Shown here piece by piece: positions 5,261 to 7,228 of a DNA stretch of 7,228 nt. The position numbers and the translations under genes were made by a program. The stretch lies in contig JAGSHP010000061.1 of assembly GCA_029855925.1 (NCBI GenBank), positions 1-7,228 of the forward strand, given 5' to 3'. Position 1 is the first letter of the stretch. Each line of letters opens with the position of its first letter. This stretch comes from Candidatus Thorarchaeota archaeon. GTDB taxonomy: Archaea > Asgardarchaeota > Thorarchaeia > Thorarchaeales > Thorarchaeaceae. The notes beneath the pieces are model-generated. The model was not told the origin of the DNA and did not search any database. It worked only from the letters and a program-made list of their open reading frames with translations.

Positions 5261-6403
5261 ATGTCCAATCATAGATTAGATTTGAAGTTCTTGGAGAAAT
5301 TATGCAACGCTTTTGGACCAAGCGGCCATGAGCATGAGGTTCAGAGTCTTGTTCGTGACTACGCGTCCAAATTCGCTGATGAGGTTTCATATGATCGTCT
5401 CGGGTCTGTCATCTTTCGTAAGGGGACTGATGGACCCAAGATCATGATTGCAGGCCATGCCGATGAGATAGGCTTTGTGATAACTGATATTGATAAGAAC
5501 GGATTTCTCCGTTTTCATCAACTGGGTGGTTGGTGGGACCAAACACTACTGACACAAGAGGTACTGATCAAGCCCTCAAAGAGTGACGAAAAGGTCGTGG
5601 GCGTCATAGGTGCACCTCCCCCGCACATCTTGCCCGCGGAGATGCGTAACAAGGTAGTGACAAAGGACAAGATGTACATTGACATCGGATGCAGCTCGGA
5701 GGACGAAGTCAAGGAACTTGGAATCCGTGTCGGTGACCCCGCAGTTCCATATTCCTCGTTCAGAACAATGGAGCGTGTTCGCAAGGAGAAGAAAGATCCG
5801 AAGGACGAAAAGTCCGAAGAAGTCGAGCGCAAAGTCACACTTGCTGTGTCCAAGGCATTTGACGACCGAATTGGTGTGTTCATCGCTCTTGAGGCACTCA
5901 GAAGAATCTCTGAGGATGGCATTGCATTACCAAATACTGTCTACTTCGTCTCCACCGTCCAAGAAGAGGTTGGTCTAAGAGGCGCCAGAACCGCCGCGCA
6001 GAAGATCTTGCCTGATATTGGCTTCTCCCTTGATGTGGACATCTCTGGCGATGTTCCTGGTGCTGAGGGACTTGTCCAGAAGATGGGAAAGGGTGTTTCA
6101 ATCTCTGCAGGTGATGGTTCGATGATTCCCAATCCTCGTCTCAGGAGCTTTGTTCTCAACATCGCTGAGAGCAAGAATATTCGTCATCAACCAGCATTCC
6201 TAAAGGCTGGCGGAACCGATGCTGGAATCATTCATCTCACAGGGATGGGGGCACCGTCACTCTTCATAGGTGTTCCAACAAGACACATCCACTCTCATCA
6301 CTCGGTGTTAGACCTCAGTGATGTTGAGGCCGCCGTTGACCTACTTGTTGAGGTTCTACAAGGACTTGATGATAGTACGGTCAAAGGTTTTGTCGAACTG
6401 TAG
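5261..6403 (+). CDS. M42-family metallo-aminopeptidase (TET/glutamyl aminopeptidase type)
   Basis: This is a cytoplasmic peptidase of 380 residues that removes N-terminal residues from peptides; M42 enzymes often form 12-subunit tetrahedral particles that work after the proteasome. The expected metal and catalytic residues are visible: His66 and Asp68 in AGHADEIG, Asp201 in AFDDRIG, Glu235-Glu236 in VQEEVGLRG, Asp258 in SLDVDISGD and His344 in RHIHSHH. GGTDAG (317-322) and APSLFIGVPTR also match the family. Residue specificity cannot be read from this. Around residues 172-191 there is a Lys/Glu-rich stretch just before the AFDDR motif that looks longer than in the enzymes I know. ATG 5261 is supported by GGGGA at 5250-5254, six bases upstream. 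It lies 94 bases after the GTPase gene with no clear promoter between, so they may be co-transcribed. Older annotations call such proteins endoglucanase or cellulase. Confidence 0.94.
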   Translation: MSNHRLDLKFLEKLCNAFGPSGHEHEVQSLVRDYASKFADEVSYDRLGSVIFRKGTDGPKIMIAGHADEIGFVITDIDKNGFLRFHQLGGWWDQTLLTQEVLIKPSKSDEKVVGVIGAPPPHILPAEMRNKVVTKDKMYIDIGCSSEDEVKELGIRVGDPAVPYSSFRTMERVRKEKKDPKDEKSEEVERKVTLAVSKAFDDRIGVFIALEALRRISEDGIALPNTVYFVSTVQEEVGLRGARTAAQKILPDIGFSLDVDISGDVPGAEGLVQKMGKGVSISAGDGSMIPNPRLRSFVLNIAESKNIRHQPAFLKAGGTDAGIIHLTGMGAPSLFIGVPTRHIHSHHSVLDLSDVEAAVDLLVEVLQGLDDSTVKGFVEL

Positions 6404-6418
6404 AAAAGAAAATCAGAA

Positions 6419-6441
6419 GACCTGCACGAGTAGTGCAGGTC
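6419..6441. terminator. Hairpin between convergent genes
   Basis: GACCTGCAC (6419-6427) and GTGCAGGTC (6433-6441) form a perfect 9-bp stem with a 5-base loop, between the stops of the M42 and inositol phosphate synthase genes. On the minus strand the stem is followed by a T-rich run (through about 6402), which suits termination of the synthase transcript. On the plus strand only CCATCCTTCT follows, so termination there would be weaker. A further TGCAGGT at 6454-6460 repeats part of the right arm. Confidence 0.6.
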
Positions 6442-6459
6442 CCATCCTTCTATTGCAGG

Positions 6460-7228
6460 TTAGCGTTCACGCTTGCCCTCAATGAATTCGTCAACTCTTG
6501 TTCTTGCCTCAAAGTCGTCAATCTGATAACGCGGATGCTTGAAGCTGTAGGAGCTGATGCTTGAGAGTTCTCCGCCAATGCCACGGTCAAGTGCAATCTT
6601 GATGGCTCTCACGACGTCAATGATGACTCCTGCGCTGTTTGGTGAGTCCTGTACTGAGAGCTTGAGGCTGAGGTCAAGCGGAAGATCGCCGAAGGCTTTT
6701 GCTCGCATGCTGATGTAGCATACCTTGTTGTCCCCAAGGAATGGGACATAGTCACTTGGCCCAATCTTGGTCGGGAGCTCATAGTCGACGCAGCTTGTGA
6801 CCGCCTCTGTCTTGCTCACTCGTTTTGTCTTGAGCCGTTCCTCAACTTGCATGTTCTCGAAGTCTGTATTTCCCCCGATATTGAGCTGATACGTGTTCTC
6901 AATGATCAGACCACGTTTGTCATACAACTGGGCTAGGACTCGATGGAGTATTGTTGCACCCAGTTGGCTCTTGATATCATCTCCTGCACAAGGAATGCCT
7001 CTACGCTCGAACTCCTTGGCGTATTCGCTGTTGGGGTCCGAAACGATAAACTCCGGAATTGCATTGATGAATGCAATACCAGCATCGAGTGCAGCCTGCG
7101 CGTAGATGCGAGATCCCTCTCGACTACCCACTGGGAGATAATTGATTAGAACATCAGCCTTTGCGCGTCGAAGTTCCTCCGCCACATCTACGGGCTCGAT
7201 CTCGCTCTCATCATATACGAAGAACGAG
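6460..7228 (-). CDS. ino1: Inositol-1-phosphate synthase, C-terminal part
   Basis: The frame runs off the right edge, so the gene's N-terminus with the NAD-binding Rossmann motif is missing; 255 residues are present of the roughly 360-390 usual in archaea. The enzyme converts glucose 6-phosphate to 1L-myo-inositol 1-phosphate with NAD+, supplying inositol for archaeal phosphoinositol lipids or solutes. Recognisable family stretches are ADVLINYLPVGS, the FINAIPEFIVSDP stretch, CAGDDIKSQLGATILHR (with the catalytic-region Lys), and YQLNIGGNTDFENM. A second part, KAFGDLPLDLSLKLSVQDSPNSAG and VVRAIKIALDRGIGG, follows as in archaeal enzymes. The C-terminus ends in EGKRER and looks complete. A GTG at 7185 is in frame but is internal, since the frame stays open and family-like beyond it. 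It is convergent with the M42 gene, separated by a hairpin. Confidence 0.93.
   Translation of the reverse strand, partial: SFFVYDESEIEPVDVAEELRRAKADVLINYLPVGSREGSRIYAQAALDAGIAFINAIPEFIVSDPNSEYAKEFERRGIPCAGDDIKSQLGATILHRVLAQLYDKRGLIIENTYQLNIGGNTDFENMQVEERLKTKRVSKTEAVTSCVDYELPTKIGPSDYVPFLGDNKVCYISMRAKAFGDLPLDLSLKLSVQDSPNSAGVIIDVVRAIKIALDRGIGGELSSISSYSFKHPRYQIDDFEARTRVDEFIEGKRER

Noticed and set aside
5518..5922. Minus-strand open frame of 134 codons opposite the M42 gene
   Set aside because: It is Ser-rich with no recognisable domain and is antisense to a well-conserved peptidase.

Overview
The window looks like a piece of an archaeal chromosome, most likely from an Asgard archaeon (possibly Thorarchaeota-like; the phylum is my inference). 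Reasons: an archaeal-type MBL-fold UPF0282 protein, an archaeal-type myo-inositol-1-phosphate synthase, an M42 aminopeptidase, archaeal TATA-like elements, and a small GTPase with full Rab-like motifs beside a TPR protein with a PCI-like winged helix. No rRNA, tRNA, CRISPR array or insertion sequence was found. Coding density is high. Start codons include ATG, GTG and TTG, usually with GGAGG/GGTG-type ribosome binding sites.

Left part (1-1628, + strand): the 3' end of a UPF0282 metallo-beta-lactamase-fold gene, then three tightly packed small genes. They encode a winged-helix protein, a protein that reads as an AbrB-like hairpin plus an ACT-like domain, and an all-helical protein of unknown function. 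This looks like a regulatory operon with no family name I can give.

Middle part (1636-4413, - strand): read in transcription order, a ribbon-helix-helix (RHH) regulator, a very small FtsX-type permease, its MacB/LolD-type ATPase, a TPR-like protein with a C-terminal PCI-like winged helix, and a small zinc-binding protein. The permease, ATPase and TPR genes are almost touching and probably form one operon. It has its own TATA box and a leader with a direct repeat and two nested mini-ORFs. The RHH gene and the zinc protein each have a plausible separate promoter.

Right part (4414-7228): a 216-base divergent promoter region, then a Rab-like GTPase and an M42 metallo-aminopeptidase on the + strand. 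These converge on an inositol-1-phosphate synthase gene on the - strand that runs off the right edge. A perfect 9-bp hairpin separates the convergent genes.

Most interesting points: the FtsX-type permease stripped of its extracytoplasmic domain and co-encoded with a SNAP/PCI-like helical protein; the AbrB-ACT arrangement in the left operon; and the Rab-like GTPase that lacks a C-terminal cysteine for lipidation.
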